From NCBI RefSeq assembly GCF_011039275.1, contig NZ_JAAKGB010000001.1:558001-622000 (forward strand): a DNA stretch of 64,000 bases. The letters run 5' to 3'. Below, piece by piece: positions 47,901-62,201 of this stretch. Positions within the stretch are counted from its first letter, which is position 1. Every line of letters starts with the position of its first letter. This stretch comes from Streptococcus hyointestinalis. GTDB taxonomy: Bacteria; Bacillota; Bacilli; Lactobacillales; Streptococcaceae. The notes under the pieces were generated by a model. That model saw nothing but the letters and a program-made list of their open reading frames with translations, ran no database searches and was not told the DNA's origin. The position numbers and the translations under genes are program-made.

Positions 47901-50900
47901 GTTAACAATGAATCGCCACGACCGATGTGGTTATTGTCAAAAGAATTCGTTAGTGCTCAAGAATCTCCAGAGAACACCGTGCAAACCTGTATATTAGACA
48001 TTGTTGTCCATTAGTTGCTTCGATCAAGACGAACCTCTAAGACTCAACCCAGTCCTATTGCCAGATAATAAGATTGTAGAGGCGGTGTTTCCCGAAGGGA
48101 AATCCGAGCACATCACAATGAAAATCCTGCATTTTATGATAATGTCTAAACTTGTTGCAATACTAAGCAAATTAGAGCACGGCACAGGGTGTGCAACCAC
48201 TGAATCGCTGGCCTCCACTCACATCATATGATCCAATACGAGTTAATGTCCGACCAGAGCATACACAAGCTTTTCATCGCTACAAGGACATTAACATAAT
48301 TGACGCACGTTCTATCGTAGCCTAGCGGGAATTTCATAAGCTTCGTACTAACAATCGCACCCGAGTGTACACAATATGTGATAAGGTTAGCACACCGGAT
48401 GGAAATCGTTTCCAATTCGCACGATCTGAAGTAATGCATGAGGGATGCAGAATTAAGCAAGAGTCCCTAGCTGAAGAAAAAACTCTAATCAGAGCATTTG
48501 TTGTAGCAAATTATTAAAACCTGCGCACAGGGTGCACCGTTTAGAAAGACTCATGCAAAAACTCTAATATACCAGCATTTCACAAGAAGATCGAGGAGGT
48601 AACAATCGGCACTATTAAATGTAATAGGCGATCATAATTGTAACGTGTTCGTAAATTCTGCACCGTAAGGGGACGGTTGACTCACGAAATTTGAACTGGT
48701 GCAGCAGTTTCTACCTACGCTAGCGATGATATATTTAATACGCATTCTTATTAGGAACGAATAAAGCTTTTTGACATTAAATTTATAAAGCTAGCATAAG
48801 ACTCATAGTCAAAGGATAGTTCTAACAAAGTGACGAAGTTTCATCTGGAAGTGCTTCGAAAAGGATAGTTCAGCGTTAACTTAGCTCACCATACTAATGA
48901 TTGATATCAAATCCGACAAGGACACACCGGTATAGATGATGCACCAGACAAAACTAGTCTAACTGACATTTTGCAGAATAGGCGATAGGGGAAGCGGATG
49001 GTAACAATCTCACGCTAATAGGCGAACACGCACATTGTTATTCGTTCCCTTTAAAGCACAAGAAAAAACCCAATTAAAGAATCCGGACCAAAATTAGCAG
49101 GGTGTTAGTCAAAACTGCTGCCCTAGACTCAACAATCAAACCTACATCGAGAACTCGGAACATCGAGAATCACGCAGCATCTTGTAGTGCAACCTAATGT
49201 CCTCTTAGACTGTGAGCGCGCAGTCCTAAGCGATGACGTAGCCTACGAGGTAAATAATTCATAAACCCGTATTCCAAGAATTGGAAGTAAGAAGAAACGA
49301 AATGGAGCACCTCATCGATCCTGCAGATAAATAAACCCGAGGTGCAAAACTACTCCAATGAAACCATGCGGTGTCTCCTTTGAGATCCCGAAGGTTAAAT
49401 CGCACTATTACTACTGTCCTGCATAGATACAGGCGATAGATGAATCGGATCGCCAGACAGTGCACATGATGGGAAGTAAATTTAATAGCGTCATATCGAA
49501 ATTCCAAAAAGTACACTTGGTGCGTGCACGGTCCATTCCATATTAATGGGCGGAACTCGAAACTATAGAAGTAAAACACATGATCGGTCTTCCGCGTCAA
49601 ATGAAACTGTATAAACTGGGCTTTTCTCGGTTGCAGCAAGGAATTAAATTCTTACATAATTATTATTGCTGATGTAAAATCGATCGCGTAAATTTCCTCG
49701 GTTTTAAGCAATCATATCTTGTTGAGGATGAGTCCATTACATAGCAAATTACTACATGGGAGCATGCGGGTCGACAAATTCCAGAAAACTACCGCAAATT
49801 AGAGTGGCGGCGATTTTCTAAAGATATATACTCCAAAGATCGTATGAATGCTGTAATACTAGATGCAATGAAAGCGCGGATTGAGGATGACGCTCACGAT
49901 AGATACAAATTAATAGTTCGCTGTTTGATCGCAAGTGTAAACGAGGTCTATCTTAACTTATCATTTTACCATAGCAGTTGATCTATCCGGTAAGGATGTA
50001 AGTTCTTCTATGCCCATGGTGTCATCGTTGCTTCATGCCCTTAAAGATAATACAGCTGTAATCAGACGTGCTCAGCGATAGGAATTAGTTGATCTTGGTA
50101 TTGTAGGAATTAGAGTAGCACACAATGTATGAAGGAAAGTCATAACTAATGACACAACAGGCCTGCATAATTGGATTAAAGCATAGGTACCTACGCGTAC
50201 CTAGTTGTACAAATTTAATTAGAGGTATGCCCTGGTAAATATTTGAACTGGTGTTCGTGTGCCCTATATTGTTTAGGCGAACCAGTATGACAGCAATCCA
50301 CCGCAAATTTTATCAATACGGACTCACGGTCCATTTTGGTTCACTTAGGCGAACTACCTAGTATAGGTACTTGCAGAAGAATAGGCAAACCTGATCTATC
50401 CCGCGCAGTGCTCATGCAAGAATATGATTAGAAGATCAGAGCTCGGATAGATATAGGTACCAAATGTTCCTGGTATGAAAATTACTCACGATGTGGCTCG
50501 GCGAATCTCGAAAAGAACTACCTATTAAAACAAAGCGGGCAGGGGAGATCAAAAATTTGTTGCACTATAGGCGAAAGATCCCGCTTCTGCACCAGCGCAA
50601 AATAAAACAAATGCTAGCACAGGTTCGTAGCAGAAGGCGATAATTCTAATCACAGATCCCGGTTTTACGCCCTGGTCCCGAAGGGCAGGGCGACAAATTC
50701 TTGTTTTATAAGTCCTAACGGTTACTGATGTTTCTAATAATGGAGCCACTATTAATCGTAAGTTCATAAATCACGCAGAAATAAAACAGAAAAATATAGC
50801 GCGTCATTATGAAGCTCATGGGACCTCGCAAAAGAATAAACTTGTTCTGCATGGTTCGACGTGTTCGATGATGGGCAAAACTGCACAGAACATTAAATAA

Positions 50901-53658
50901 TCTTCACCTACTGTCTAAAAAAGCTCGGATGATTGTGCGATGTACACCAACCGGTTTCCACTGTGCACAAATCATAATGGCACAGGATAGTTCTATTATG
51001 CGGATGGTAACAATCATCGTGCTAGCGACATGGCTTGTTGAGCAGTTAAGAATAAACTTGTGCCCTTAACACCGGTAACAAATCATCCATGCAATCCTCG
51101 TATGAAAAGTTCTAACAAATTAAATACTAGTCATAATAAAAATATCAATGAACACAAATTAACTTGTGCTCAGGATAATGAAGAGCACAGTATGATTACT
51201 GAAGATAAGTTTGACAAGAAGTTACGTTGATATCAGCGCAGAGGCGTACCTCAAGGAGCACGTCATCTATCCTAACACATCGTTTTTCCAGGCCTAAATT
51301 TATCACAAGAAATGATAGAAAACTAGATACGCAAATTGATGGTAGCCCGAGTGTGTGGAAAATATCTTATTAATATATAACACAAAAACAAACGAGGTAG
51401 CGTCATGCCCTTTGATCTAGATAAACTGCGGGTGCTAGCACCTTTTAAATTGCGCAGACAAACCGGCTTCCACTTAAATGATCCTATTCGAAAAGACCGA
51501 GTCCAAGCCCTCGTATCGCGAATAATGGAGGCAAAAATCGCCTCCCAATGTCTTTTTGTTTCTTCTAGAAAAGTACACTGGGTTAATGCAAATTCCTAGC
51601 ACGTTAATGTACCTCAGAACTACGAATATAAGATGAGCTGGGTTCTGGTAGAGATGCTTGATCCCTGGTATAGGGTGTTGATATCTATGAGGCAATAGCA
51701 TAATTCATGCCCGCCTACGAAAGAGCACACGTGTCGATAGAAATGGCCTGCTGATCAAATTAATGTGCCCCTAAAGACGTCACATCGACACACCGTAAAA
51801 AGTGAGCGCCTCCCCCCAGTCATATATTTGTAAGTGTATGTAGAGACGCCTCAGTCCAATAAACTTTGATTCTCCGTGGGTGACACGCTTTAAAACACGT
51901 AAGAAAGCGATTCGGATGTTATGCTTTTGTATCAGCTAGGAAATGTCACGAACGAGCTCCCTTCGACTGATGTGGATCACGCAAGATGGGTAGAAGAATT
52001 AAAGCTTTATGATCCTGAGCATGACTACGCGTTGCTTCATGAGATGCGTAATAGGGCGAAGGTAGACTCGGAAGAGAAATGTTAAAATCAGCCCTAGAAC
52101 GTTGATTTTGTTAGCACAACTCGGAATATAACAATGAACCGTAAGTGCTGGTGCTATATTCTAAACCCAATCGGTTGCTTGTGGATGGGCTAAAGAAATG
52201 GCCAACTGAGGTCCACAAGGGAGGTGTGGTCCACTCACCCAGATTATGAATATCACGAACTCGGAAACGTGTTGCACATATATCATGACAGAGGTTGAGG
52301 AAGCGCGTTGTGGATCCATCAAGAAGTTATGAGGCGAGCACGTCAGCGGCGACAGAGGCAGCACGGTAAGTCTCGTGTAGGATAGTGTCGCTGGCAATGT
52401 CCGCTCGGCAGTTATCACACATACCGGTTGAAAAGGCATACCCAACTGATGGTGGTTCTGTAACTTGTGCGGCGGAATATCCCCACTATAGCTCATCGTC
52501 GTTTGTTTGTTTGTTCATGACAGTCCACACGACACAATCGCAGATGGCGGGCATTATGTATAAGTCCGCGACAAATTTATGATCTGGCTCGTTGTAGAGC
52601 TAAAGAGACTTACCGCGTTGCTGGAAACGTTCAAGCGTTTCAGTCACTCGAGGGATGATAGTCGCTGCCGCCCCAATCAGACGACCGCCCCGTGAGATGG
52701 CGACCCGGAGGACATGAGTCACATAGATCGTGATTGAGCTCAGACGTTAATGTCTAAAGGCCATGAGAGCACGCATAGAGAAACGAAACTCGGCATATTA
52801 GAGAAATGAAAGTTCGTCCACTAAAAAGACCTCGGCATCACGAGTCATAGCACGGCACCGCGGGAAACGTCGGCATTTCTGACCAGACAGGCACAGAGGA
52901 TGACTTTAGAGTAAATCTGTTTGACTAAAGATATCGCCAACTACCAGATCCAAATGGGCAATGTCGCTTTAAGCATTTTGAGATTCTCTATAGCTACGGT
53001 TGTTGCAGGCGTAAACGGTCATATGAAGTTAGAGACCGTATTCCTGGTAAAACCGCGGGATGTAACGGCTTTTTGGTGAGCGGTGTTTGATCAGAGCCCA
53101 CGGCATGTTGAGCTCTCACCTTGTGCTAATCACCAATCCTGTCATTATGCGCAGTGTAGTTGATTGAACTCACGCAGATTCTTCAAAGGAAAGGATATAT
53201 TCACCGACTTAGATATTCCGATTGACATTCTATCGAGATTACTACCTGCCAAGTGTGTAATGATTGTAGAAATGATCTCATAGTTAATTAGTCATAATGT
53301 ATTTGAAGATTAAAATTCCTATGGATCACGAAGCACAGTCCTATTGACAGTCACTCCTGTGCTACCAACCACATTGTATATTAGCGCGCACACCAAGCGT
53401 AATGTAACAGAAAGTACACGGCGAAAAGTCACAACACCCACTGGCGCGCACCCATGCCCGCTTGTATCTAGTTGACGCGTTGAAAAGAGTTCAAGCGGGA
53501 AATTGGATTTGCTGGGTGCATATCCGAAGTTAACATTTGTAAATATCAAGTCCACTGTGGTTGGGATATATCTGTTTTTAGCGGTCTAAACGAGGACATC
53601 TGTTGAGAGAGACAGCGTCATATTGAAGAGGACGCTTTAAAGATAGGGATCATTCATT

Positions 53659-54204
53659 ATGGCTCGCGCACTAAAAGCGTCAAGCAGGGTGACACAATCT
53701 GATGGCGCGAGGTAAAATATTAGAAAACCCCGTGCTGTGTAAACAAGGAGCAGTCCGAACGGAGCTCGGAGTGGTTAACGGTTGCTCAGGATCTTGTATA
53801 CTGTCATTATGCTCACCAAGCCAGGATACACAAAGCGAAAAAGTGGTTCTTTTAAAAAAACCGTACCGGGTATGAACTCGATAGCTCCAAATCAGTTTGT
53901 GCCAATCAGAGCAATGAAAGTTTTGCGCAGACATGAAAATGTCGCACCAATGTGGTTATTAAAAAAACCGTGCAACAGAGAAAAAGCTCTTAGGATAAAG
54001 CGCCTAGCGACATTGACACATATTCCTGGCCTTGGTATGACGTAGCTCACGACGCCAGTGTCTTACCCACGAGAACCGGAGTGGACAAACCCAGTGATCG
54101 CAAAATGTGCGCGCACTGATCGCACAATGTGTAAAATATAAACAAACGTCAAGAAGAGACGTGCTCTTCCTATCCATATTAAAAACCCCCTACCTTGGAA
54201 GTGA
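53659..54204 (+). other. Frame of 181 codons interrupted by five TAA/TAG
   Basis: From ATG 53659 (MARALKASSRV) to TGA 54202-54204, this frame has no internal TGA but five TAA or TAG codons. The longest uninterrupted piece is 53782-54045 (87 codons, Lys/Arg-rich). In the standard code it is not a gene. A TGA-free run of this length is expected several times in the region by chance, so I list it only for testing. Confidence 0.12.
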
Positions 54205-57200
54205 GTGGCCATGGATCAGTGAGTATCTTAAGGATCGTTGAGAAAATAAATATCATGCTACCGCTAGCAGAAACTATGTTGTAGTCAGCGGCGGGTACAG
54301 CATGAGTGGAATGTGCCGTGGTCAAAAAGTCTGTGAGGCTTGCTCGTTAATGGATGCAGTTAATGGATTCCTCTTACGCCTCAAGGTCGCGCACGTTGAC
54401 GTAGTTGATATTGAAGATATATTGCAAGATGAGCGTTCGTGTCCGAACCAGTAGGTACCGCGGGCAAATCATGGCGGGAAGGTACCGGAATTTATGTCCC
54501 TCCACCATGAGAGCGGCGACCCGTTGCTGTTATGAGAGGATCGCGAGGCTACCAGTCCCAGCTTGCGTTGTTCACTAGTTATCACCGAACCAGTTATCAC
54601 AGCGCAGAGGGCAGCTATACCAGACATCGTATGAGGGCAATGGATGCGGATCTGGGGATCACCCCCAGTCAATCTTCACAAGAAGTGGCCCGCTTGGTAA
54701 TCCGTCAATATGTTCTACCAGCGCGCCAAGAAGCAAGAAAAACCGCGGAAATGCCGTTGTGCGCACAAAATATGTATCGAAGCCCTTAAAAAACTCGATT
54801 GAAAATGAGTTGATCTTAAGCGCCTGAGCATTATCACAGCAATCGCAAGTTCACTTCGTTACGCACTCCCAAATCAATATTCCTGAAACACATCGGAGGC
54901 AAGTAATTGTGCCACGCACTCTAAGGATCTTGAAGGAAGTCACAAAGTCACCGAAAACACAATGGAGCTGTGGAGACAGGTGATTGCGGAGTTGGATGCT
55001 ATATCTGTAGTTACTCATATAAATCAATAGCAGAATGATAAAGCGCAAAAACGAAAACACAACGAAAAAGTTTTTAGTGCCGTGGATACTATCAACTGCC
55101 GATCTGTTGACATTTTACCCCAATGTCTAAATCTTGAGGTCCACCGATCGGAGCGCCTTTAGTTGGGCTAAACTAAAGATACTGCACCAGTCGCGCTAAA
55201 CAAACCTCAAAGAAAAAATCATAACCCCAGGGCCACAGCGCAGCCGCAGCCGTAATTAGTCATCCACAGTGGACCCTGCCAAGTAAAAGTCCACCAATGA
55301 GTAAGGTGTAATTCCTTAGATCGGAGAAAAGGCAGCAATGATTGAAAAGATAGAAAGTATGATACGGCTTATCAATGTGTTGATATATTAAAGCTCACTT
55401 TCAAAGAATTACATTGAAAATCATAATTGTATATTCTAGAAATTGAAACCCCGCTTGATATATTAAGCAAGCTTGGCTCGGGCATATGCGGCGTAACGGT
55501 TCGCTGTACAATGATGTAACAGTGGTGCTGACTTAGAGCACATCTTAAGTATGCGCGATTTTAGCAGTTAACACATGACCTGATCGCGAACCAGTGTGGT
55601 TATTAACAATGCAACAACTCTAACAGCGCAAACTGAGTCGCACGCGATCTGCCTATTCGAGCATATGTTAATGCTGGCGCTAAGTACTAATGATCCCGAG
55701 TGGGACGCTTGAGGAAATCGCTGGCAATGCTCAGTCCGTTGGAAGTAAAGCTCAAGCAAAAACCACTTTACATTCCGAATGTAAACATGGCGCTAAGCCT
55801 AGGCCGTACATTACTACAAGTAAATGAGCTAAGCAATGTGCTAGCAGCTTGGGTTCATTCGGTTGACTTCACAGTGTTTGATTAAAGGATGACTTTTTTT
55901 CCAGAAACGATATTACGAGTATCAAATTGTAGTTTAAGCGAATCTAAACTTGGAAGGTAACATGAGAGGTTGTAACTTGCTGGGATACGTGCTCTACCGC
56001 AACACAGAGGCGCTGGCAAGCCTGCGTTAATTATCACCCCCAGGCGGTTGCTTGGGTGCACGGCGTACATCCCAATCTTGATTGTAGGATAAAGGTCGTC
56101 GCAGAGGTTGAGAGCACAGAGGTTGCTTGGAGCGGCTGTGTAATTCAAAAGATACGGCTTGCCAATCGGGAAATTGCAGCCCTCGTTCACTTACCGCGGG
56201 TTATCGCCACTCACGGTGACAAAGTCTTGGGTGCCTTTTTGGTCTGGGATCCAATAAAGAGCAGAAACACCCGCTTCCGTGCAAATGAGTGGGTCTTGGA
56301 CATTTTAACCAGTCAGTCCAGGCAGCACATATACACATGAGGGGAAGCACGGGAGTGGTGCATCAGTGTATAATTGTTTGACGTAAGCACAGAAAGTTTC
56401 GATTGTAGTCATGGGTAAGGAGGTACCGCCGTCACATGCTGTATGAGTATCACCGAGATAGAAAAGAACTCGAGCCTCATTATCACATGAAAAAGCGTTC
56501 GTTATAACTTTTTACTGTGAATCAAGAACCGATTGTTCTGTGTCGGTGCCTTTGATGACTTTTGAAATTGTGCTCGTTACTTAAAGGATATTATCAAAGT
56601 CAAAACACCGAATTAGAGAGTGCCGTGGATATCACGAAACACATGCGTTGCTACTCGGATGCTTTTTGACGTGCTCTGGAGCGTAAGCATCTACCGCCTT
56701 CATTACGTAACTCGTATCGGCTTGGGTTTGCGGCGAGGAAGTCGTGACAACGACTTATTAAGCGTCCATTGAGTACGTCGGCAAACTCACGTAGTGGTTA
56801 GTTTAAGCACGGGCATACAAATGCGACATTGTCATTATGTCGTCAAAAGTACGGGCCAATATCACGAAACCAGCACGGGCTTGTGCCCTTTGAAGGCATT
56901 TAAAGGTCCGTACATGAACTACTTTTAGGAATTATTTCGTTAAAACCCGGCGATAATCCAGCTGGTTGCTATAACAGAGTGGACAGCCTTGGTAAAATTA
57001 TTTAAATTATTTCGATGGTAGCCAGTGTATTGAAAAAGGTATAATACGCTAAAACTAGGTTTACTCAAGCAGTAGCCCGTCGTGACAGCTTGGGTTGTGG
57101 TGCCAGAAGAAAAGTAACAATATCATCATAATTGGATCTTGTAAAAAAAAGCCCTAGCATTGTTCTCAAATGCTGATAATAATGTTAATATCCTGTAATG

Positions 57201-60200
57201 TACCTCACGATTTGGTAGAGCTAATTCATGTTAAGCAATATGGAACATCCCCGAATTACATCCGTCAACACTCGAAACGCCTCCGGGATCCTAAGCAACA
57301 ATCGCTCCTATTCTCCAAAGACCAAAGAAACAGAGTAAAAAGCTAGGGTCGAATTACGCTAGGTGCCAGAATAGGGTGCGCACAAGCCTCCTAGCAGGTC
57401 AAATCCAGTGATCAGTGTTCTGTTGCTCCAACTAGGGACCTCAAAGCGTATGAGCGATTGAAAAATCGCGACCGTCACATCGGACCATACCCATGCAACC
57501 ACAGAGTTTGACTTGACAGTGCGGATCGCACCAGAGATGCCCGCGCAAGCGCCTGAGGTTCTGGAAAACCTAATTCAGTAGTTACATAGATACCATGGGT
57601 AAATCTCGCCTTTTTGTAAAAAGTACTATCCTACCGCACAATATCTATTTCACACATACGGGCCTGTACATCTAATTGAAGCACTAAATGTCGTTAAAAA
57701 TGTGTTTACCCATTTTGACAATCACAATGTGAAGATGGGCAGGCGTCGAGCTCCGAATCTCCTCGAGTATGAGCATCATAATACGCCTTTTGGCACTGAT
57801 CTTAAGTAGCAATCATGCTCACCACGAAGTAAGATTGGTAAGATGTATGTCCTGAACCGGTTGGGACTTACCTAGGTTGATCTTGCTTTGATGAGTAAAT
57901 AATTCGAAGGTTCTGTCGAAAAAGTCACCGTAGTCACATGGCTATAGCACGTGACGCCTGTCACATCATTAAGTAAGCGTCAGTCCGCACAGGTTCAAAA
58001 AGATCTATCACTGCGGGAGGTCAATAAGTCCGGGACGCTCGCGCTCAATAACTTTTACAATTCTACTTTTTGTTCGATGGTGCAAACTTAAATGACGATA
58101 GTTCAAGCCTCCGTGGAGCAGCTTGGATGGACAAGTATCCAGTGAGGGCTTGAGTTGATACGGTTGCACAGAGAAGTAAATATGGGAACGATTGTTATGT
58201 CCGTAACGTGGCAAGCGCAGCAGTTTCTCTGTGACTCGAAAAAGTCAGCGCCTTTTGAGAACGTCTATCGACGGCTTTTTGCAAGTAAATCAGACAAAAA
58301 TCGTTGATAACAATAGGCTTATATTGAGGCTGTCGAATGAGGCAAAAGGTAAAGTGGTGCTAAACATGGCTGTAAACGATGGCGTACATTAGTCAAATAA
58401 GATAGTGCGGTCAATGTGACAGGCAAAAGAGCGTAAGTTCCGAAAAATAAAATAATTGTGCAATATCATAACCCAAACGGCTGCCAAAAAGATTATTGTC
58501 CTTGGTAATCGAATGACAATCGCGAGGGTGTGCATTGCTCGTTTTGTTAAAAAGATATTCCTGGTTTGGCTCGACGCTTCGTTTAGAAACATTCCTGCTC
58601 TGTGGAGCATGTATATGTGTTTGCACAGAAAGGAAAGTGGCTGCCAAAGACCAGGAAGTAAATGATTAATCGCTCCTCTGGGTAAGCAATCACCGCAATC
58701 TCGAATGTAGAGACGGTCGAAACTTGCTACTATGAACTACATCCTGATGTGTCGAATCACTATGAACGTTCACTTAACGGTCATCCCTATGATAGGGCTA
58801 TCAATTATGAACGTGCTCTTAAGCTAGGGGTCTTAGACGGCAGGTTAGGTGCCAGGGGTGCTGAACTAGTGAGGGTCTCTATCCTGTGGGCACAGAACTC
58901 TAAGAATGTAAAGTTTCGATTAAATCACGAAGCACCGCACGCCTCACCTGACACAATCAACTTTTCCGCGCAATGACTTAAATCTGTTGACAAACATCAG
59001 AATGAAGTAATCCAAACCAGTGTCTGGGTAGTAAATATCGGGTGTGGTTGTAACCACATACGCCATGCTTAAAGGCGGGACTTGTAAAATCCGACGGCTA
59101 CGCAAATTTTGTACTCGTTCCGATGTACAGGGAAATGTTCTGGGCAGTCCGGTGGTGTCCACAGTGAGTCTCTTAAACCACAACGAGCTTTGTATGCACA
59201 GGCAGGCGGTGCTGACCCTGCGTATCATGATAAACGAAACCCAGTGTTAGTTATACACTTGCGCATATCATAATTTTTCCTGCCAGACACACATGGTGAG
59301 AGCAAGGAGCAGTCTCGTAAGGTTGTGGGTGCCGATCACGCGGAATCCGCACATGTTAATGAAGAAAAGACAGGCTTAGACTCTAGGAAATGCTTGGGCG
59401 CCTCCGAGCTGTAAGTACAGGCAAGTAATGCCCGCCTTTTGAGAAAAGATGACCAGGAAACGTACCCTTTCCCTTGACGCTAGGAGTCCGGGACTGCCAA
59501 GGTGCCAGAGACGTCTTTTAAGAGTTTGCCAGACAAACAACGACAGGGAATTCTAGTCTTAAGGAGGTTGATACAGGCTTATTATGACAAATGCAGTACG
59601 GTTATTATGCATCATGTATAATATTACAACTAGACATCACGAAAGTCCGACTTAGAGCTCCTTATGTCCGATGACTACTACCGGGTGCAATACGGCCGTT
59701 CTGTTCAGAATGACGCTCGCATAGGGAGCGCAACGCCCCGTGATTTGGTACAGTACCCCAGGTAAATGATCGCCTTCCCCCTAAAGTGGGTGAGGGTCTA
59801 CAATATCGCCGGTTGACGTGCTCTGTTGATCGGCATTAATCTTGCTGGGACGGTGCAAGAAACCCGTACATAGGGGGTCGGGATGGAACCCAGCATGTTC
59901 CTAAATGGTGAGGTTGGGACTAGGGGTAGTGGCTGATTTGCAGAGGCTAAAACGACAATAGGCTATCTGAATGATCTGCCAGAAATCGGAAAAATCGATG
60001 ACCCTCTTAAAGACCTCACTCAAGGGGCTGTGGTAAATGGCCAAGTAAAACATGGCGTACATTCTGGAGCGTTGAGAGAGCGTAGCGTAACTCAAGGGAT
60101 CCTCGGGCGGGATGTGATGACTCACTATCTCAGACGAAACCCAGTCCTAATTTAGATTGCAACCACTGACCACACCAATGTGTTCGATGTACTATGAAAG

Positions 60201-60824
60201 TTTCAGTCCGGCAAGCGGCCTGGGACTCATACGCAGTCTCTGGAGCTAGCGTATGAAATGGCCAAGCTAATTCAAGAGATGCTTGCTAAGTACGGGGGAG
60301 TGGAGTTCTCAAGAATCAAGGCGGATCCGACAGGCGGTCATAGCGCACCGAATTAGGAGGCTAAAAAGTATGTCCTGAAAATGTTCTATCTACCAGACAA
60401 CGCACATCAGGCGGATTGAAAGTGGTTAACGCATACCCACTCAAAACTAGATCGGGTACGAACACTCATTCAGCGCAAATGCCGTCATTGGGCCTGTACA
60501 GTCCAGGCCAACCATAAAATTTTGTAACTTGCTTATGTTTGAATGTCGTAACGAAGCTAAACCTTAGTCGCTTATGAAATCGTTTTGGTACAGGCGGATC
60601 GCATGTTAATTAACATTTCAGAGGCAATTGTAGAAAATAGACTGACCGACGCTTCCGATTAAGAAACAAAAGTTCAACACACCAAGCCCTTTCCCAGAAA
60701 TCCTCAAGTCCTACTTGCGCGATCCGCGACCCGAAAAGAATCAAAGAAAGCGGCCTAGTCACTTCGTTCCCTTTGGTGCTCTAGCGAAAAAGCGGCCTAA
60801 ATGGCGCGATAGTAAAACTCAAAG
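54205..60824. other. No gene recognised; scattered short frames
   Basis: Composition is more GC-rich than at 31-40 kb. Plus-strand frames of 61-94 codons occur (54532-54789, 55700-55885, 56056-56340, 59044-59250). At 58422-58665 and 58662-58976 two frames overlap as ATGA, but the second has an in-frame TAA at 58683. None shows a known motif. Confidence 0.5.
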
Positions 60825-61043
60825 ATGTATGCGCTCCTATTTCATGTTAATGTTAATCAACACAACCCGTACATAGCCTCGATACTGCACAAACTCAATT
60901 GTATAGCACAAATTTCAGACATTGTTTGCTTATTCAAACTCTTCCAAGAATTTAACGATAGATGTATGTGTGCGCTTAGGGTTATCAAAGAAGTGGTCTG
61001 GATTTTTGGCATTGATCACGACCATCAAGAAGAAAAATATTAA
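60825..61043 (+). CDS. 72-codon open frame, unknown
   Basis: Starts MYALLFHVNVNQ and ends DHDHQEEKY. The middle is hydrophobic (IAQISDIVCLFKLFQEF). The sequence before the ATG (AAACTCAAAG) is only a poor ribosome binding site. It ends 22 bases before the start of the next frame, an operon-like spacing, but nothing is recognisable and the length is within chance. Confidence 0.15.
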   Translation: MYALLFHVNVNQHNPYIASILHKLNCIAQISDIVCLFKLFQEFNDRCMCALRVIKEVVWIFGIDHDHQEEKY

Positions 61044-61065
61044 AGAAGTCACTAGGAGGCGTTGT

Positions 61066-61413
61066 ATGGTAAAGTGCTCCATGTCTAGAAAGTTTGGTCA
61101 GTCCATGCAACAGCGGGTCATGTTATTGATCATAATCAGGATTGAAAAGTACTATCAATTGTTATGGAGCGTAATGCAACGGTTATTAGGGAGATTAATC
61201 AAGTCGAAGAAGAAATCAATTAGCTCCTCAGGTAACTCTCGAACCCTTCGAAATGGCGAGAGGATGAAGAAAGCGAAGCAATTCCGGTGGATATTGAAAA
61301 ACGAACTAGTTCCGATCATGTTTTATGAAATTTGCTTAAAAAGTAATGGTAGCATGGGCTCATGTATCGACGAAGGAGGCTTCCTGGTTTCAAAGACCGA
61401 ACTATGCAAATAA
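61066..61413 (+). CDS. 115-codon basic open frame with a good ribosome binding site
   Basis: AGGAGG (61054-61059) stands six bases before ATG 61066, the best-placed site in the disordered part. The same frame is open upstream to 60922, but this internal start is better supported. The product would be basic (many Lys and Arg) with a hydrophobic stretch near residues 20-35 (VMLLIIIRIEKYYQLLW) and an ending GSCIDEGGFLVSKTELCK. No family is recognised. It could be a small DNA-binding or membrane-linked protein, or chance. Confidence 0.22.
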   Translation: MVKCSMSRKFGQSMQQRVMLLIIIRIEKYYQLLWSVMQRLLGRLIKSKKKSISSSGNSRTLRNGERMKKAKQFRWILKNELVPIMFYEICLKSNGSMGSCIDEGGFLVSKTELCK

Positions 61414-62201
61414 ATCAAGTCCATCCAGAATTATGCAAACGACATGAAGTCGGGTCAACTTAAAAAGTCAAGAAGTAGATCACAGCACTTAAAACTTAAA
61501 TGGAGTGGATGAACTACACGCATGCTCCGATAATTCCTTGTATGGCGCATATTAAAGGCATGTGATGGACTAATGAGAAGATGGGTGTTAATGCCATTGA
61601 GCATAACTAGGGCAAATCAGAGAAGTAAAGGCATTTTGTAGAGACTAGTCATCCCTATAACATCAGTGTCATTGTAGAGTGGGTGCCAGGCCAAGTAACG
61701 ATCGCGAACGCTGACTGCTCCTTTTAGAATGGCGCAGAAACCTCTCCGAATCAGAACCTCAGAACAGCGCAGAATCGGGTTGGGAGAGGCGGTTAAAAAG
61801 ACCTAGGCCAGAACCCAGTCCAGACTTAGCTCCTTTCCAGTCCTAATTCCTGGTTGGATTAATCACATTTTGACGGCCGTCGAGTTGATCCGGTTAGCTA
61901 TAGCAATGAACGTGTTTAGAAACAAGGTCCTTGGACGCCAGAATACCATGGGGGCCATGTCGTCAACGAGGTTGATGGGTAATAGTAAAAGCGCAATCGA
62001 GTCACTCAAGCGAATCAATACGGCCTAATCTTGATGGCGGAAGTAAGCGCAAATGGCAGAAATATTACAGAACCCGGTGCCAGTGCAATGCTAGAAGTAG
62101 ATAAAAAGTGGCAAATGGGTTGGATGTATGATATCTTGAGCGGCGACGCAATCGAACCAGCATACCCCAGCCACGCATTTCATATGGAGTCCAACTGATG
62201 T
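61414..62201 (+). other. Coding-like stretches in two frames, interrupted
   Basis: One frame runs from ATG 61729 to TAA 62026 with a single internal TAG (61804-61806) and a helical, hydrophobic middle (WINHILTAVELIRLAIAMN). Another is open from 61989 to TGA 62196 (69 codons, ending AFHMESN). They overlap by about 40 bases. Neither forms a standard gene and no family is recognisable. Confidence 0.18.

Larger units (their letters stand above)
40001..53658. other. No gene recognised; local near-duplicated words
   Basis: Frames reach 126 codons at most (49259-49639, minus). The region is marked by short repeated phrases (see entries at 41413, 41671, 44428 and 44971) and families such as ACGCAAATT (43.3-43.9 kb), TATCTATCGA or CATCTATCGA (42.8-44.5 kb) and TTTTTTAGAA (44.1, 44.9 and 46.1 kb). 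No known domain, RNA or mobile element was found. Confidence 0.55.
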
